Shown one piece after another: positions 63,059 through 64,000 of a stretch of 64,000 nucleotides of DNA; position 1 is the first letter of the stretch; each line of letters starts with the position of its first letter. The DNA comes from Eudromia elegans. Taxonomy: Eukaryota > Chordata > Aves > Tinamiformes > Tinamidae. The stretch is taken from assembly GCA_003342815.1 (NCBI GenBank), contig PTEX01000145.1:682154-746153 (forward strand), read 5' to 3'. A model generated the notes under the pieces. That model made no database searches and was not told the origin of the DNA. It saw only the letters and a program-made list of their open reading frames with translations. Position numbers and translations under genes: made by a program.

Positions 63059-64000
63059 ATACAAGATATATTGTTCTTAAAACAATGAGGGTTCTTTGAG
63101 TTGTCCACAGTTGAGGACACTAGCTGGAACCTCAGGATTCTTCCAGATTTCATTCTTTTTTCTGTCTGGGATAAACGTTCATCATCCTTGGTAAAAAGGC
63201 TTTGGCTTTGTAATGTTGACTCTACTTAGATGTGCATATCTGTTGGTTCCTTGTGTAAAAGGGTGAGGATGGTCAGGCAGTAGGGCTGAGAAGCTCAGTA
63301 GCCCATGTACTGAGCAGAGCAGCTAAATCCATGATAGGACAGGCTGAAGAGCTTTCTAAAGCTCCGTTTTACCTCTGCAGTCAGATGCCCCTGTAAAATT
63401 GATCTAACACTCCAGGCGTTGCCAGATCTTCTCATTCAAGGGCTTGTTCATGCAAACTCACATGCCAGCTTGAGCTTCAGGCTGTGTTTTGTGGTCGACC
63501 AAAGCAAGATGTCAGCTCCTAGTGCCACTGGTAGAGACAGGCCAAACTGAGTTGGAGTCCTAGCTGGAAGCTTGCTGTGTTAATCCTCACATCTGTGAAG
63601 CAATAGCCTGGGGTCATGCACAGTTGTGATGACACCATAAATCATTTTAAAGCAGATTATATCAAAACCTCATAAAAGAATCTTGAGCAACACAGAATAA
63701 GCACACAAATCCTTGTATCTGCTGTGGACAATCTCAAGCACACTCAACCACATTAACAGTGCTTGCACTAATCTGATCTTACATGAACATGCTTACTGGT
63801 TATATATACTACATTTTTATATTTTGGTGCCAGATAGGACTCCAGCACAAGTTCTTACTCTTGTTTAGAGACTTTGCCTACTTTTAGTTTTCACTAATTT
63901 CATCCTCAGGGAAAAATTCTGCGCATCATCCGCTAGGCTACTTGTCCAAATTAAAATACTCTTAAGACCTGACAGACACATGCAGGCCTAACAGACACAT

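Larger units (their letters stand above)
60010..64000 (+). other. WNT16: WNT16 intron 3, incomplete at the window edge
   Basis: At least 4 kb of intron. No frame encodes the expected C-terminal Wnt residues. It contains two CR1 fragments facing in opposite directions at 62.55-63.06 kb; I recognise nothing else in it. Confidence 0.85.

Overview
The window looks like avian nuclear DNA, or less likely DNA from another sauropsid. It carries several CR1 LINE fragments with the typical CR1 3' end, it is AT-rich with sparse genes, and it holds two vertebrate genes recognisable from their spliced protein sequence. No species can be named from the sequence alone. No bacterial operons, CRISPR arrays, rRNA or convincing tRNA genes were seen.

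Layout, with both genes on the + strand. Positions 1-23179 hold no exon I can recognise and are best read as part of a long CPED1 intron; they contain CR1 fragments, simple repeats and one run of Ns. Positions 23180-41433 hold the last seven coding exons of CPED1 (cadherin-like and PC-esterase domain containing 1). All seven join in frame and encode the C-terminal 346 residues, including the whole PC-esterase core with its GDS and DxxH motifs. A 3' UTR with candidate poly(A) signals follows. About 14-15 kb of intergenic DNA separates it from a CpG island at about 57.03-58.04 kb, which holds the promoter and first two coding exons of WNT16. The third WNT16 exon lies at 59732-60009 in a second GC-rich patch. 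The rest of WNT16, which should carry the acylated serine region and the C-terminal cysteine-rich part, lies beyond position 64000. Positions 60010-64000 are intron with CR1 fragments.

CPED1 upstream of WNT16 on the same strand matches the mammalian gene order of a locus known for bone-density association. The two proteins are not known to act in one pathway. CPED1 is a predicted secretory-pathway esterase-like protein of unknown substrate, and WNT16 is a secreted Wnt ligand.

No clearly new system was found. The points most worth a second look are a frame-breaking candidate cassette exon in CPED1 (28783-28910), a 72-bp first intron in WNT16, a 133-codon overlapping upstream reading frame across WNT16 exons 1-3, an Ala/Pro/Arg-rich insert in WNT16, and a 44-bp tandem duplication in WNT16 intron 2.
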